Notes under the pieces: model-generated | The model's input: only the letters and a program-made list of their open reading frames with translations | Database searches by the model: none | What the model was told of the DNA's origin: nothing | Part shown: positions 9,484-18,426 of the stretch, one piece after another | Layout: each line of letters begins with the position of its first letter | How positions within the stretch are numbered: position 1 is the first letter of the stretch | Source of the DNA: Halorhabdus salina | GTDB lineage: Archaea > Halobacteriota > Halobacteria > Halobacteriales > Haloarculaceae | Length of the DNA stretch: 63,710 nucleotides | NCBI RefSeq assembly: GCF_013839425.1 | Contig: NZ_JACDNP010000012.1 | Coordinates: forward strand, 1-63,710 | Direction of reading: 5' to 3' | Position numbers and translations under genes: made by a program

Positions 9484-9699
9484 GAGTCTCTCAGGTCTTG
9501 CTCGAGTGTGGCGTGGTATAGAACGCGTCCCTCAGTCTATTTGTCCAAGTCTTGTCGAGATCTCTGTCCAAGATGGAGGGCGCGTATCTGGGACTGTCTG
9601 ATTTGTCGCTGTGTGACCAGTCGCTGAGTCATCGGGGAACGAGTATCCGAATCACGTCTTCTCCACGTTCGTGAGCTGTTTCTTGACAGAATTCAGCAG

Positions 9700-9879
9700 T
9701 CACTCGTGAAAGTGCACCCAATTCTCAGTTCGGATAAACTCTGTTTCACCACAGGCACCGCACGATTCCGGAGCCTCGAAATTGTGATTGGCCGGTGACT
9801 CATGAACTGGCGTTCCAGCATGCGTCACGTGACAGTTCGTACAGACGAATTCTTCTACTTTCTCAGGACTGTGGGCCAT
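9700..9879 (-). CDS. Small zinc-ribbon protein (59 aa)
   Basis: A 59-residue protein with two CxxC knuckles, FVCTNCHVTH (residues 11-20) and CGACGETEF (40-48), forming one treble-clef or zinc-ribbon site. It is rich in His and Glu and has no other domain. Such proteins are common in haloarchaea and mostly uncharacterised; a few are known to affect motility or biofilm. The ATG at 9879 sits about 26 bases from a TATA box, typical of a leaderless transcript. The flanking gaps 9484-9699 and 9910-10143 hold nothing else I can support. Confidence 0.75.
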   Translation of the reverse strand: MAHSPEKVEEFVCTNCHVTHAGTPVHESPANHNFEAPESCGACGETEFIRTENWVHFHE

Positions 9880-9900
9880 ATAATAAAAAACACAACTTAG

Positions 9901-9909
9901 ATATATAAA
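9901..9909 (-). promoter_or_regulatory. TATA box for a leaderless transcript
   Basis: The minus strand reads TTTATATAT here, centred about 26 bases before the ATG at 9879. This spacing puts the transcription start at or next to the start codon, the usual haloarchaeal leaderless arrangement. Confidence 0.6.
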
Positions 9910-10143
9910 ACTATTGTCCTTTTTCGACATTCTCGCAAGCGCGTCCGTACAGCGAAGCCGTCCAAATTACGTCACGAAACGAAGTTTCAGTATTGACTAC
10001 AGACGCTATCTCTTCCCTTGTTCTCCGAACCCTACTCTCCAGACATTTCTCCCCGGGCCATCCTGCAGTGGCTCGGCAGTGCACGATTCTATGACACGCG
10101 ACGGGGTTCGTCCGATCCTCGCTGTTTTGTAAGCTCGTCGCGG

Positions 10144-11313
10144 TTACAACGAACTTTTCAGCCGGTCGAAAAAGCCCTGCTCGACGTCGATCTCTTCGCC
10201 GCTGGCCTCGGCAAACTGTTCGAGTGCATCGCGCTGTTCGTCGGAGAGCGATTCGGGCGTATACACCTGGGCTGTCACGAGTAAGTCGCCGTGACCGCGC
10301 CGGCGCAGTCGCGGCATGCCTTTGTCTTGCAGGCGGAACGTCTCGCCGCTCTGGGTTCCCGCCGGCACGTCGAGTTCGACGGGGCCGTCCAGGGTCGGCA
10401 CTTCGATCGTATCGCCGAGGGCGGCCTGCGGGAACGTGATCGGTGCCGTGTGATGCAGGTCCGCCCCATCGCGTTCGAATTCTTCGTGATCTTCGATTTC
10501 TATTTCGATCAGCAGGTCGCCGTTCGGGCCGTTGTTCTCACCGGGCGCACCCTCCCGGTCCATACGAAGGGACTGGCCAGCTTGGATCCCGGCCGGCACT
10601 TCAACGGAGAGTGTTGCTTCGTTGCGGACCTGGCCATTGCCACTACAAGTCGAACACGTTTCGGTGTGGAGTGATCCTTCACCGTCACAGCGCGGACAGG
10701 TTGTCGTCTGTTGGACGCGACCCATCGGCGTCCGCTGGACGCGAGTTACCTGGCCACGCCCCTCACATTCGGGGCAGTCTCGACTGTCCGCACTCGGCGG
10801 GTGCCCGCTGCCGCCACAATCTGAACACGTCTCCGGGCGCGTGACGCTAAACTGTTTTTCGACACCCTCGTGGGCATCTTCGAGATCGATCGTCAATCTG
10901 GTTTTGAGGTCTTGACCCTGCTGTGGCCGGTTCGATTGGCGGCGACCACCGCCACCGAAGAACTGGTCGAAGATGTCACCCATATCGCCAAAGGGCCCGC
11001 CACCGCCAAAGGGGTCACCGCCGGCGCGTCGCTGTCCACCGGCGCGCCCCCCGCCACGACCGCTATCGTCGAAGCCACCACGCTTTTCGGCTTGCTCGAA
11101 ACGATCGTGGCCCAGGCGGTCGTAGGCCTGGCGCTTTTCGTCATCGGTCAGGACTTCTTTGGCTTTCTTGACTTGCTTGAACTTCTCTTCGGCGTCCGGA
11201 TCGTCACTGACGTCGGGGTGATACTCGCGTGCCTTCTCGCGATAGGCTTCTTGGATGTCCTCGTCGCTCGCGTCCCGTGAGACCCCCAGTACGTCGTAGA
11301 AATCCTCGCTCAT
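10144..11313 (-). CDS. dnaJ: Chaperone DnaJ (Hsp40)
   Basis: A 389-residue type I DnaJ: J-domain with the HPD motif (EYHPDVSDD), a Gly-rich linker (GGGGPFGDMG), four CxxCxGxG-type zinc repeats (ETCSDCGGSG, RDCPECEGRG, TTCPRCDGEG, ETCSTCSGNG) and the C-terminal substrate domain. It stimulates the ATPase of DnaK and delivers unfolded clients. It is unlinked from grpE-dnaK, which lie at 41.8-44.6 kb. Some repeats deviate from the strict consensus (CEGRG, CDGEG) but all eight cysteines are there. Confidence 0.95.
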   Translation of the reverse strand: MSEDFYDVLGVSRDASDEDIQEAYREKAREYHPDVSDDPDAEEKFKQVKKAKEVLTDDEKRQAYDRLGHDRFEQAEKRGGFDDSGRGGGRAGGQRRAGGDPFGGGGPFGDMGDIFDQFFGGGGRRQSNRPQQGQDLKTRLTIDLEDAHEGVEKQFSVTRPETCSDCGGSGHPPSADSRDCPECEGRGQVTRVQRTPMGRVQQTTTCPRCDGEGSLHTETCSTCSGNGQVRNEATLSVEVPAGIQAGQSLRMDREGAPGENNGPNGDLLIEIEIEDHEEFERDGADLHHTAPITFPQAALGDTIEVPTLDGPVELDVPAGTQSGETFRLQDKGMPRLRRRGHGDLLVTAQVYTPESLSDEQRDALEQFAEASGEEIDVEQGFFDRLKSSL

Positions 11314-11464
11314 TCGTTATCCCGAGGTAGGCGATTGAGACACTTCAAAAGCCCGGGTCGATGACGGTCGTACGCAACTGCTCTCTGCCGCCACCCAAAC
11401 TGCGCCGGTGGCACTGATTTCTGCGGGACGATGATTTAAGCCCGACGGTACCAATCACCAATAT

Positions 11465-11581
11465 ATGTTCGTTCCATTGGCGGCCGGCGTCGATGCGGCG
11501 GTGATCAATGCGGCCGGGGCTATCGTCACTATCGGCAGTATCGTTCTCGCCTTGGCCTGGTGGCGGCACCTCGCACGCTGA
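11465..11581 (+). CDS. Very small hydrophobic protein (38 aa)
   Basis: ATG at 11465 opens a 38-codon frame, MFVPLAAGVDAAVINAAGAI then a hydrophobic run to ALAWWRHLAR and TGA. It forms one membrane helix with a basic C-terminus. TTTAAG at about 11435 is a TATA-like element 30 bases upstream. It ends 14 bases before the convergent CinA-like gene. Similar mini membrane proteins are common in haloarchaea; the function is unknown. Confidence 0.5.
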   Translation: MFVPLAAGVDAAVINAAGAIVTIGSIVLALAWWRHLAR

Positions 11582-11595
11582 GCCTGGGTGTGCGG

Positions 11596-12294
11596 TCACG
11601 CCTGGTCTTCCGGGCGGTCGACGCGTTCGCGAAGCCACGCGGCGGCCGCCTCGACTTCCGTTTTGTCTGGGCCGGAGAGTTTGAGCCGAACGGTCTCACC
11701 GGGATAACTCCCGATCGTCACGTCGAATCGTTTGCCTGCGGTTTCGATGCGATCGAGGAGTGCGCTTTCGGGTTCGGCTGCGTAGACCGTTTCGACGTGG
11801 ATCGTTTCGCCGGCGAACTCCTCGGCGACTTCTGCAAACATCGCCTTCATTTCTTCGGGCACGCCCGGCAGGACGTAGACGTTCGCCAGCACGCACCCGG
11901 GCGCGACTCCCTCGTGGTTTCGAATCATCCGCGCCCCCTCGGGTATCTTGGCGGTCCCCTCCGTGAGATCGTCACGGGCGTAGCCGTGGTGGGATTCGAT
12001 CCACTCCAGTGCGTCCTGGCTCGCTTCGAGGTCGACCCCGAACGTCTCAGCCACGGCATCCATCGTCACGTCGTCGTGTGTCGGGCCGACGCCTCCGGTC
12101 GTAATTACGGCGTCGTAGCGTCTGCGGTAGTCATCGACGACGGTGGCGATTTCGTCGATCTGATCGCGAATGACTGTCACCCGTTCGAGCCGGACGCCAC
12201 GGTCGGCCAGCTGGCGGCCGAGCCAGGCGGCGTTCGTGTTGACCGTCTCCCCGGCCAGCAACTCGTCACCGATCGTGACCAGCGCCACGCGCAT
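11596..12294 (-). CDS. CinA/MoaB-type molybdopterin-binding fold protein
   Basis: A 232-residue protein of the MoCF-biosynthesis fold as found in the N-terminal half of CinA. Motifs: LVTIGDELLAGETVNTNA at the N-terminus, ITTGGVGPTHDDVTMDAV, and LPGVPEEMKAMF. It lacks the C-terminal CinA deamidase domain. In this family the N-terminal domain often has ADP-ribose or nucleotide pyrophosphatase activity, so a molybdenum role should not be assumed. The start at 12294 (MRVALVTIGDE) matches the fold. Confidence 0.85.
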   Translation of the reverse strand: MRVALVTIGDELLAGETVNTNAAWLGRQLADRGVRLERVTVIRDQIDEIATVVDDYRRRYDAVITTGGVGPTHDDVTMDAVAETFGVDLEASQDALEWIESHHGYARDDLTEGTAKIPEGARMIRNHEGVAPGCVLANVYVLPGVPEEMKAMFAEVAEEFAGETIHVETVYAAEPESALLDRIETAGKRFDVTIGSYPGETVRLKLSGPDKTEVEAAAAWLRERVDRPEDQA

Positions 12295-12361
12295 ACGCTC
12301 TCTCGGGCCCTGGGGGACATAGCAGTGACGCACTCACGAGAACGGTTTCCTTCCGTGTCAG

Positions 12362-13117
12362 CTAGCCCATCCCCGGCGGCGGCCCACGATCCCGGGGGTC
12401 GTCCTCGGTGTCGACATCGAGCCCTAGCTCCTCCCGCTGGCCTTCGAGCTTCGAAATCTGTCGACGATAGTACGCCAGGCCGACCAGGCCAATCGTCAGC
12501 ACGATCCCGCCCAGGCCGCCAAATAGCAACACGTCACGGTTCCGATAGAACGACACGAGGATCGTGTCCCGATCGACCGATTCCCACCTGACGACGACGC
12601 GTTCGTCTGCCGTCCGCGTGGTGTAGTTTCCGGGGACGGCACGCGAGACGAACGGAAGCGCGATTGCCCGTCCCGGTGGGAGGTGAACCTCGTGGGACCC
12701 GGAAACGACGACAGGCGTCCGGACATCGGGACCCGAACGGGCGACGGTGAACGCCGCAGTCCCGTTCCGTGCCGGGGGCTCGAGCGTCACCTTCGATCGA
12801 CCTGTCTCGACTGCGAAAGCCGAATTGTTGACGACGGTCCCGTTCGGATAGCGAAACTTCAGTGCGGAGATCGGCAACGCCTGATTCGAGCCGAAGGCGT
12901 CTTCGAGGAACAACTCGATCGACGAGCGGTTGTTCACGTCCAGTACCGCCGTGTAGTTGTTCGTGTAGATGTGATAGGTCGCTGATGCGTTCGTCTCCCA
13001 GTCGTAGGTCGCGTTCTCCTCCAGATCGGCGTCGCTGACTGGCGAGAGACAGCCCGAAATCGCGAGTAGCACGAACAGGCCGACAACCGCGAGTGCGAGA
13101 CGTCGCCGCCCGGTCAT
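12362..13117 (-). CDS. DUF5803-type lipoprotein
   Basis: A 251-residue membrane-anchored protein. A basic N-terminus, a hydrophobic segment and a lipobox-like AISGC at residues 19-23 are followed by an extracellular beta-rich domain. A second membrane helix lies near residues 205-225, then a cytoplasmic YRRQISKLEGQREELG tail. The arrangement matches haloarchaeal DUF5803 proteins as I recall them. It overlaps the upstream DUF2110 gene by 4 bases, so it is cotranscribed with DUF2110 and TFE. Function unknown. Confidence 0.75.
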   Translation of the reverse strand: MTGRRRLALAVVGLFVLLAISGCLSPVSDADLEENATYDWETNASATYHIYTNNYTAVLDVNNRSSIELFLEDAFGSNQALPISALKFRYPNGTVVNNSAFAVETGRSKVTLEPPARNGTAAFTVARSGPDVRTPVVVSGSHEVHLPPGRAIALPFVSRAVPGNYTTRTADERVVVRWESVDRDTILVSFYRNRDVLLFGGLGGIVLTIGLVGLAYYRRQISKLEGQREELGLDVDTEDDPRDRGPPPGMG

Positions 13118-13800
13118 GGCACGATGGCTAGTAGTTCTGATGGGAGATACTGCCCGATACTGGCAAGTAACCCCGGCGGATCTGTCTCCTCCCGGCAGAC
13201 GATACTCTGTTCGAGTAGTCCCAGTCGCTCGACGGTGACAATGTCTTCGGCGTGGCCAGCGCGGTTGACCGTCGCGCGCACTTCCGCCCGCGTGGCACTA
13301 TTGACGGTGACCCGTCCTTCGCCCCGCGTCCACGCAAAGAGGCGATCGCGCTCGGCATCTGCCAGACGGCCGACTGCGGTGCCGTCGTCGGTGTCGCCCT
13401 CGTAGACGAACCGTATCGGGAGATGTTGGACGAGGCCGAACCGCGTCCGGAGCTGTGCTGGGGTCCCCTGGCCGAGACCGATGCTATCGGTTGGAATTCG
13501 GACCGTCCGGCCGGCATCAAGCACGAAGCCCTCGTCGTCCCAGGCTTCGAGCGTCCCGATGTATTCATCGCCGGCCTCGAGATGGGGCGTGATCGCGCCC
13601 CAGCGGTCGGCCAGGACGTTCCGGGCGACCGTGGCGTCGTCGCCGCTGATCGTTACCGACGGGAAATCGTCGTCACGGACACCGACATCGTAGGTTACGT
13701 CCAGTTCACCGAGATCGTCCGCCAACAGCGATTCGAGCGAATCGAGCGTTCGCTCGCGGGCCTCTCCCTCGACGTAGCACTTGGTAGCGAGAACGACCAT
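13114..13800 (-). CDS. DUF2110 family protein
   Basis: A 228-residue cytoplasmic protein starting MVVLATKCYVEGEARERTLD, which matches the archaeal DUF2110 family from memory. It contains a central OB/PUA-like beta region (GTLEAWDDEGFVLDAGR) and a C-terminal region (TVERLGLLEQSIVCREETDPPGL). It begins at the last base of the TFE gene and overlaps the lipoprotein gene by 4 bases. Its tight link with TFE suggests a role in transcription or RNA metabolism, but that is inference from context only. Confidence 0.8.
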   Translation of the reverse strand: MVVLATKCYVEGEARERTLDSLESLLADDLGELDVTYDVGVRDDDFPSVTISGDDATVARNVLADRWGAITPHLEAGDEYIGTLEAWDDEGFVLDAGRTVRIPTDSIGLGQGTPAQLRTRFGLVQHLPIRFVYEGDTDDGTAVGRLADAERDRLFAWTRGEGRVTVNSATRAEVRATVNRAGHAEDIVTVERLGLLEQSIVCREETDPPGLLASIGQYLPSELLAIVP

Positions 13801-14324
13801 CAGGCGTTGACGTCGATGTTGAGTTCGTCGACGAGCGCGTCGATGCGGTCGTCCATCGCATCAACCAGCGCCGTATTCTCCATGGACTCCAGTTGTGACC
13901 CACAGTCGGGACACTCGAAGTCGAAGTCCATCGCCTCCTCGAACTCGAAGCGGATACCACAGGCCTCACACAGGTAGAACTGGTGATCGAGTTCGTACTC
14001 GCGTCGATCGGTCAGTCCCTCGTAGAGTTCGTACATCTCACCTTCGAGTTGCTCGGGGATGTTGTCGTACTCGAACGTCCAGAGGTAAGTCAGCCACCCC
14101 GAGTCTTCGTCCCGAAGCCGGCGATAACTCGCCAGGTCGTTCTCGTAGAGAATGAACAGCGCTCGGCGGACGTCGTTGAGTTCCAACCCGAGTTCCTCGG
14201 CGAGTTCCTCGTCGGTCACCTCGCCCTCGGGCGGCGCAGCGGCGACGGGCATGCCCTTCGGTCCCACCAGCTCGTGGAGGTATTTCTGGATGACGGGATC
14301 CTCAAGGTATTCCTCAAAAGCCAT
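13800..14324 (-). CDS. tfe: Transcription factor E (TFIIE-alpha homologue)
   Basis: A 174-residue TFE: an N-terminal winged helix (YLEDPVIQKYLHELVG through LAEELGLELNDVRRALFILY), a coiled linker, and a C-terminal zinc ribbon with CEACGIRF and CPDCGSQLES. It stabilises the open complex with TBP, TFB and RNA polymerase. The ATG at 14324 gives the family start MAFEEYLED; the reading frame extends further upstream without domain support. It is first in an overlapping gene run with DUF2110 and DUF5803. Confidence 0.95.
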   Translation of the reverse strand: MAFEEYLEDPVIQKYLHELVGPKGMPVAAAPPEGEVTDEELAEELGLELNDVRRALFILYENDLASYRRLRDEDSGWLTYLWTFEYDNIPEQLEGEMYELYEGLTDRREYELDHQFYLCEACGIRFEFEEAMDFDFECPDCGSQLESMENTALVDAMDDRIDALVDELNIDVNA

Positions 14325-14379
14325 TGTGTGCCCCTGGGGCCGTGAGTCGTTTAAATTCACCGAACCGCCGGTGGCGACA

Positions 14380-14931
14380 TCACTCCTGTGGGTCGGCCTT
14401 CGAGTCGACGACCCGCTTGCCAGTCTCTTTGGGGATCACACGCTTCTCGGCGTCTTCGAACTCGCGGTCGAGTTCGCGCCCCTCGAACAATCGGTCGAGA
14501 AAGACAGCCAGCGCGGCGATCTCGGAGTGGGGCTGGTTGGTCACGCCCACATTCCAATCGGCGTGCTCGTACACTTCGAAGGGCACCTTCTCGGCACCGA
14601 CGACGACCAGCAGCGGCCCGTCGTGGTGACGGGCCTGGATATCTTCGGTGACAGCCTGTACTGGCTCGCCGTACATCGTGAGGTGGGCGATCGCCCCGTC
14701 CCAGTTGCGTATCTGGCCGAGTGGTGCGTCCGTCACCGTTACCTCGAAGGGGCCACCGAAGCGATCGGTGATATCCGCAACTGTGTCCCGGCGGCCTGCC
14801 GCGACGTCTTCGAGGATGAGTCGGTCGGCACCCAATGCTCGTGCCGTTAGCCCGACGTGTGTCGTCGTCCGTTCGTCGCGACCAGGTCGATGTCCGAGGC
14901 GCAGCACCGTGACCGGTGGTCGTTCGTTCAT
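14380..14931 (-). CDS. trm56: tRNA (cytidine(56)-2'-O)-methyltransferase
   Basis: A 183-residue SPOUT-class methylase. VTVLRLGHRPGRDERTTTHV near the N-terminus, HLTMYGEPV in the middle and LLVVVGAEKVPFEVYEHADW with VGVTNQPHSEIAALAVFLDR form the SAM-binding knot characteristic of aTrm56. It methylates the ribose of C56 in the T-loop of archaeal tRNAs. Lies directly upstream of tfe, 55 bases away, same strand. Confidence 0.92.
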   Translation of the reverse strand: MNERPPVTVLRLGHRPGRDERTTTHVGLTARALGADRLILEDVAAGRRDTVADITDRFGGPFEVTVTDAPLGQIRNWDGAIAHLTMYGEPVQAVTEDIQARHHDGPLLVVVGAEKVPFEVYEHADWNVGVTNQPHSEIAALAVFLDRLFEGRELDREFEDAEKRVIPKETGKRVVDSKADPQE

Positions 14932-14954
14932 GTATCTCTCTCGGATTCAGGCGG

Positions 14955-15644
14955 TTAGCTGGTTTCGATCGCTTCGTCGATCAGCGAGCGAACCTGGTCG
15001 GTCTGGAGTGCGTTGACTGCCTGGCCGCCGACGACGATCGCAGGCGTCCCACGAACACCGGCGTCTGAGGCAGCCTGCGTCGTCTTTCGAACTGCCTGAT
15101 CGTACTCGCCGTCCTCCAGTGCCGTTCTGATCGATTCCGAGTCGTCGACGCCGGCCTCTTTGGCAAATCGTACCAGCTTGTCAGTCGTCGCCCACTGCTC
15201 GCTCTCGGGTGGCTGTGACCGCATGACGTGTTCGTGGAACGTCCAGTACCGGTCCGGGTCGGTATGCCAGACTGCCAGCCCTGCTCGTGCCGCCCGCGGT
15301 GCGTCGGGACCGAGGAACGGGCCGCGTGACGTGTAAGAGAGCGTTCTATACCGCAGGTCGATCGAACCCGGTTCGACGTAATCGGAAACGAGCGTGCCCA
15401 GCGAGCCAGTCGAGAAATCCGCACAGTAGGGACACTTCCAGTTGCCGATGTACGTAACGGTCACTGGCGCGTCGCCGGACCCCATCATAGCGTACGTGTA
15501 CTCGTCGGGATTCGACGGGATCGGTGCATTGGTGACGGGACTGTCGATCGAGACGGTCGTCACGGCATCCGTCGAACTCCCACACCCCGCCAACGCCACG
15601 CCACATGCCGCGAGTACCCCACGTCGCGTCGCAGTACGTTTCAT
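14955..15644 (-). CDS. DsbA-family thiol oxidoreductase, lipid-anchored
   Basis: A 229-residue exported protein. The N-terminus MKRTATRRGVLAACGVALAG carries a twin arginine (RRG) and a lipobox-like LAGC, so Tat export plus lipid anchoring is likely. The thioredoxin-fold domain has the CPYC active site in NWKCPYCADFSTG and the cis-Pro loop in GVRGTPAIVVGG, with the helical insert typical of DsbA. It probably makes or isomerises disulfides outside the cell. It ends 24 bases before the trm56 gene. Divergent from the DUF2797 gene, 91 bases away. Confidence 0.88.
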   Translation of the reverse strand: MKRTATRRGVLAACGVALAGCGSSTDAVTTVSIDSPVTNAPIPSNPDEYTYAMMGSGDAPVTVTYIGNWKCPYCADFSTGSLGTLVSDYVEPGSIDLRYRTLSYTSRGPFLGPDAPRAARAGLAVWHTDPDRYWTFHEHVMRSQPPESEQWATTDKLVRFAKEAGVDDSESIRTALEDGEYDQAVRKTTQAASDAGVRGTPAIVVGGQAVNALQTDQVRSLIDEAIETS

Positions 15645-15735
15645 GCCGCTTCGTTGCAGGCACCTGCATATATGTCGTTCGTCACTCCGTTACTGTCCCG
15701 GCAACGCTAAGAACACCCTTCTCCAAGGGGATCGC

Positions 15736-16494
15736 GTGCAAGTTGTCGGGTACGAAACTGACGTCGGGGACGGCAGTCCCGCCCTCATCGTCGGTGAGGA
15801 CGGATCGATCCGCCGGGAGTCACTCGATACCGGACGTGACCTCGCGTACACGCTTGAGACGCGCCATTGTGCCGGGACGATCGACGACGGCGGTCACCTG
15901 GCCTGCGAGGCACCGGAGACCCCATACTGCCCGCACCATACCGATCGGTGGCCCTGTGCGCGCTGTCGGGGCGACTGTGATCTCCCGCTTGAAAGTTGTC
16001 GCGAGGAACACGCGATCTATCTGGCGGCCTTTGCCCCGGACGTGTTCAAGGTCGGTGTGACGCGGTCCTGGCGGCTCGAAACCCGGCTTCGCGAACAGGG
16101 GGCCGAACGTGGGGCACACGTTCGGACTGTCGAGAACGGCCGGATCGCCCGCCAGATCGAAGCAGACATCGCCGAGACAGTCGGCGATAGCGTTCGCGTC
16201 GATCGCAAACGATCCGGTCTCCATCGAACTGTCGATCGAGATGTCTGGGAACAGCTTCTTGCTGAATTCGATATTCGGGACCGGTTCGTCTTCGAGTACG
16301 GGCTGGAACTTTCAGCCCAGCCCATTGCGGAGACGCTGTTGACGGGCACCGTTCGTGGCACGAAGGGGCGATTGCTCGTCCTGCAGCGACACGGCACCGT
16401 CTATGCTGTTGACATGCGCGATATCGTGGGCTATGAGGTCACCTCGACAGCATCGGATCAGGACGTCCAGGCCAGTCTCGGATCCTTCGAGTGA
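15736..16494 (+). CDS. DUF2797 family protein with Cys-rich and GIY-YIG-like regions
   Basis: A 252-residue protein. The N-terminal half has an unusual cysteine/histidine set (RHCAG, HLACE, YCPHH, CARCRGDC), likely one or two zinc sites. The middle reads AIYLAAFAPDVFKVGVTRSW, then RLREQGA, the order of a GIY-YIG nuclease core (IYL, KVG, R, and an E in QIEADI). The family has no assigned function that I know. GTG at 15736 starts VQVVGYETD, the beginning of the conserved region; upstream in-frame sequence is within the promoter gap shared with the DsbA-like gene. Confidence 0.75.
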   Translation: MQVVGYETDVGDGSPALIVGEDGSIRRESLDTGRDLAYTLETRHCAGTIDDGGHLACEAPETPYCPHHTDRWPCARCRGDCDLPLESCREEHAIYLAAFAPDVFKVGVTRSWRLETRLREQGAERGAHVRTVENGRIARQIEADIAETVGDSVRVDRKRSGLHRTVDRDVWEQLLAEFDIRDRFVFEYGLELSAQPIAETLLTGTVRGTKGRLLVLQRHGTVYAVDMRDIVGYEVTSTASDQDVQASLGSFE

Positions 16495-16579
16495 GGGCTG
16501 TCGAGTCGCCGCCGGACATAATCCAACAGTGTAAATACGTACCAAAAAACACTTATTGGCCACCGACGCTCCGGACAGT

Positions 16580-17569
16580 ATGCGACGTGAGGGGTATCTC
16601 GCCGCCGCGATTGCGCTCCTGTCGGTCCTCGCTGTAGCCACGTTCCTCCTCGTTCCAGGGGCAGTTGCAACACACGAGACGACCGATCCCAGTAGCATCG
16701 GCATCGAAGAGGTGACTGTCGCCCCGGGGACAGTCACCGGTAACGCCGTGACCGTCCAGTTCGGGGTGGCACTCGATCATCGGGGTGGGCCAGCCGAAAA
16801 CATCTCGCTCACTGTTCGGGCCATCGACGCCGAATCCGGGCTGGTCGCCGCTGAAACGTCGACGCAGGTCGCCGAGATCGTCGGCGATCGCGAACATCGG
16901 GCGAGAGCGAATCTGACGGTCGCTCGCGAGGGCGGGTACGACCTCGTGGCGATCCTCTACAGCGACGGTGAACGAATCGGCGTCGAGCGTGGATCGATCA
17001 GCGGCGTCGCGGGACTCTCCCCGACGACGATCGATTTCAAGCGCTTTGAGACGTCGATCCCGACTATCGACTACACGATCGAATCGGCTGGGGACGACCA
17101 GACAAGCCTGGCCGTTCGGACACGGCTCTGGAACAAAGGTGTCGAGCCAGCCGAGGGCGCGACCCTGGAGGTGGTCGCTCGGCAGTCGGATTCGAACGTC
17201 ATCGCGGATCGGGCAACGATCGATGTCGATCGACTCGACTCCGGACAGACTGTCGCGCCGGACGCAGGACTGACAGTTCCCAGCGGCTACGGGTATCATC
17301 TGGATGCAATCCTGAAACACGACGGCGTGGTCGTCAGTTCCGCGTCCTCGATCGCGGATCTGGACCCGGAGCGGGAGATTGAAGCCGACACCACTTTCGA
17401 GAGTGTCCCATTCGAGGCTTCGGACTTCACCGAGGCCGAGGACGTGGGTGACTCGGACAGTCCGTCCCGACACACAACAGTGTCCGGACCGGGATTGGGG
17501 CCACTTTCGGCCCTGCTTGCCATGGCTGGCATCGCTCTCGTCTCGCGGCGATACGGAGGTGACCAATGA
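16580..17569 (+). CDS. Surface protein with PGF-CTERM-like anchor
   Basis: A 329-residue exported protein. A signal peptide (MRREGYLAAAIALLSVLAVA) is followed by tandem beta-sandwich-like regions similar to DUF7490-type proteins, and the C-terminus has GPGLGPLSALLAMAGIAL, then RRYGG. That tail resembles a PGF-CTERM sorting signal with PGL in place of PGF, which would make it an archaeosortase substrate or a variant of one. It overlaps the next gene by 4 bases. The ATG at 16580 directly precedes the signal peptide. Function unknown. Confidence 0.75.
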   Translation: MRREGYLAAAIALLSVLAVATFLLVPGAVATHETTDPSSIGIEEVTVAPGTVTGNAVTVQFGVALDHRGGPAENISLTVRAIDAESGLVAAETSTQVAEIVGDREHRARANLTVAREGGYDLVAILYSDGERIGVERGSISGVAGLSPTTIDFKRFETSIPTIDYTIESAGDDQTSLAVRTRLWNKGVEPAEGATLEVVARQSDSNVIADRATIDVDRLDSGQTVAPDAGLTVPSGYGYHLDAILKHDGVVVSSASSIADLDPEREIEADTTFESVPFEASDFTEAEDVGDSDSPSRHTTVSGPGLGPLSALLAMAGIALVSRRYGGDQ

Positions 17570-17898
17570 CAACAGAATCAATCGGCGAACCTGACGGTAC
17601 CGACGACGAGGGGGGACAAGACACTGACCGCGAAACGACCGAAGACAAAGCCAGGCAGCCATTGCCCGACGAACGGACTAGCAAGATCGTCGAGTATCTC
17701 GAACTCGGCGCGCTTTCCGTCCTCGCGTTGCTCGGTATCATCGCCGTCTTCGGGGCGTACACGAGTGCAATGGGCGCGATCGACACCTGGGTCGCCAGGG
17801 AATACGACTCGATCTTCAGGACGGTGTTCAACCTCGTCGTGCTCGGGTTGGTCGGGATCGGTCTCTCTGTACTCGTCCGTCGTCGGTTCGAATCCTGA
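17566..17898 (+). CDS. Two-helix membrane protein
   Basis: A 110-residue protein with an acidic, disordered N-terminal 45 residues, then two membrane helices (about 48-66 and 86-105) and a short basic tail RRRFES. Its start overlaps the stop of the PGF-CTERM-like gene by 4 bases, so it is coupled to it and may help place or process that surface protein. I do not recognise the family with certainty. Confidence 0.6.
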   Translation: MTTESIGEPDGTDDEGGQDTDRETTEDKARQPLPDERTSKIVEYLELGALSVLALLGIIAVFGAYTSAMGAIDTWVAREYDSIFRTVFNLVVLGLVGIGLSVLVRRRFES

Positions 17899-17941
17899 AT
17901 TGTTCGGAACGCTTTTCCACCGCGCGACGTTTCTCAGCCAC

Positions 17942-18343
17942 ATGGCAGACGACAACGAACGCGAGCAGGGCGAACCAGCGGAAGACGCTAACGGCGACGA
18001 GGACGAACAATCGTTCCGCGAGCGCGTCGAGGAGATCCGTCAGGAACGCGCCGAAGAGGGAGAGGACCGAGACATGGAAGATCGCCGCGAGCGCATGGAG
18101 GAGGCCATGGGTGGCGGTCCGGGCATGGGCGGCGGTGGCAATCCGTTTGCACAGATGATGAGTGGGATGATGGGTGGCGGCCCGGGCGGTCCGGGTGGCC
18201 GCGGTCCAGGCCAGATGGGACCGGAGGGCGAGGAGAGCGACAGCGGCAACGAGGAACTCTCCCGCGAGATGCGAAAGCTTCGTGACGAAGTCCACGACGT
18301 ACGACGCGAACTCGAACGGATCGCGGACGCCCTCGAAGAATAA
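17942..18343 (+). CDS. Charged coiled-coil protein with Gly/Met-rich middle
   Basis: A 133-residue protein in three parts: a highly charged N-terminal helix (QSFRERVEEIRQERAEEG), a Gly/Met-rich linker (residues about 56-95, GGGPGMGGGGNPFAQMM), and a C-terminal helix (EMRKLRDEVHDVRRELERI) that looks like a coiled coil. No transmembrane helix. It follows the two envelope genes by 43 bases. Function unknown; it could be a multimerising scaffold. Confidence 0.6.
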   Translation: MADDNEREQGEPAEDANGDEDEQSFRERVEEIRQERAEEGEDRDMEDRRERMEEAMGGGPGMGGGGNPFAQMMSGMMGGGPGGPGGRGPGQMGPEGEESDSGNEELSREMRKLRDEVHDVRRELERIADALEE

Positions 18344-18426
18344 GTTCGCGTCGCGCCTCGTCGACGTTGTGCTGTGGGGCGACCGAAACAGCTATCATCG
18401 TCTCGATGGTGTTCCCGAACAGTTGG

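Noticed and set aside
10224-11280. Plus-strand frames opposite dnaJ
   Set aside because: They mirror the dnaJ coding sequence on the opposite strand and contain no recognisable domain.
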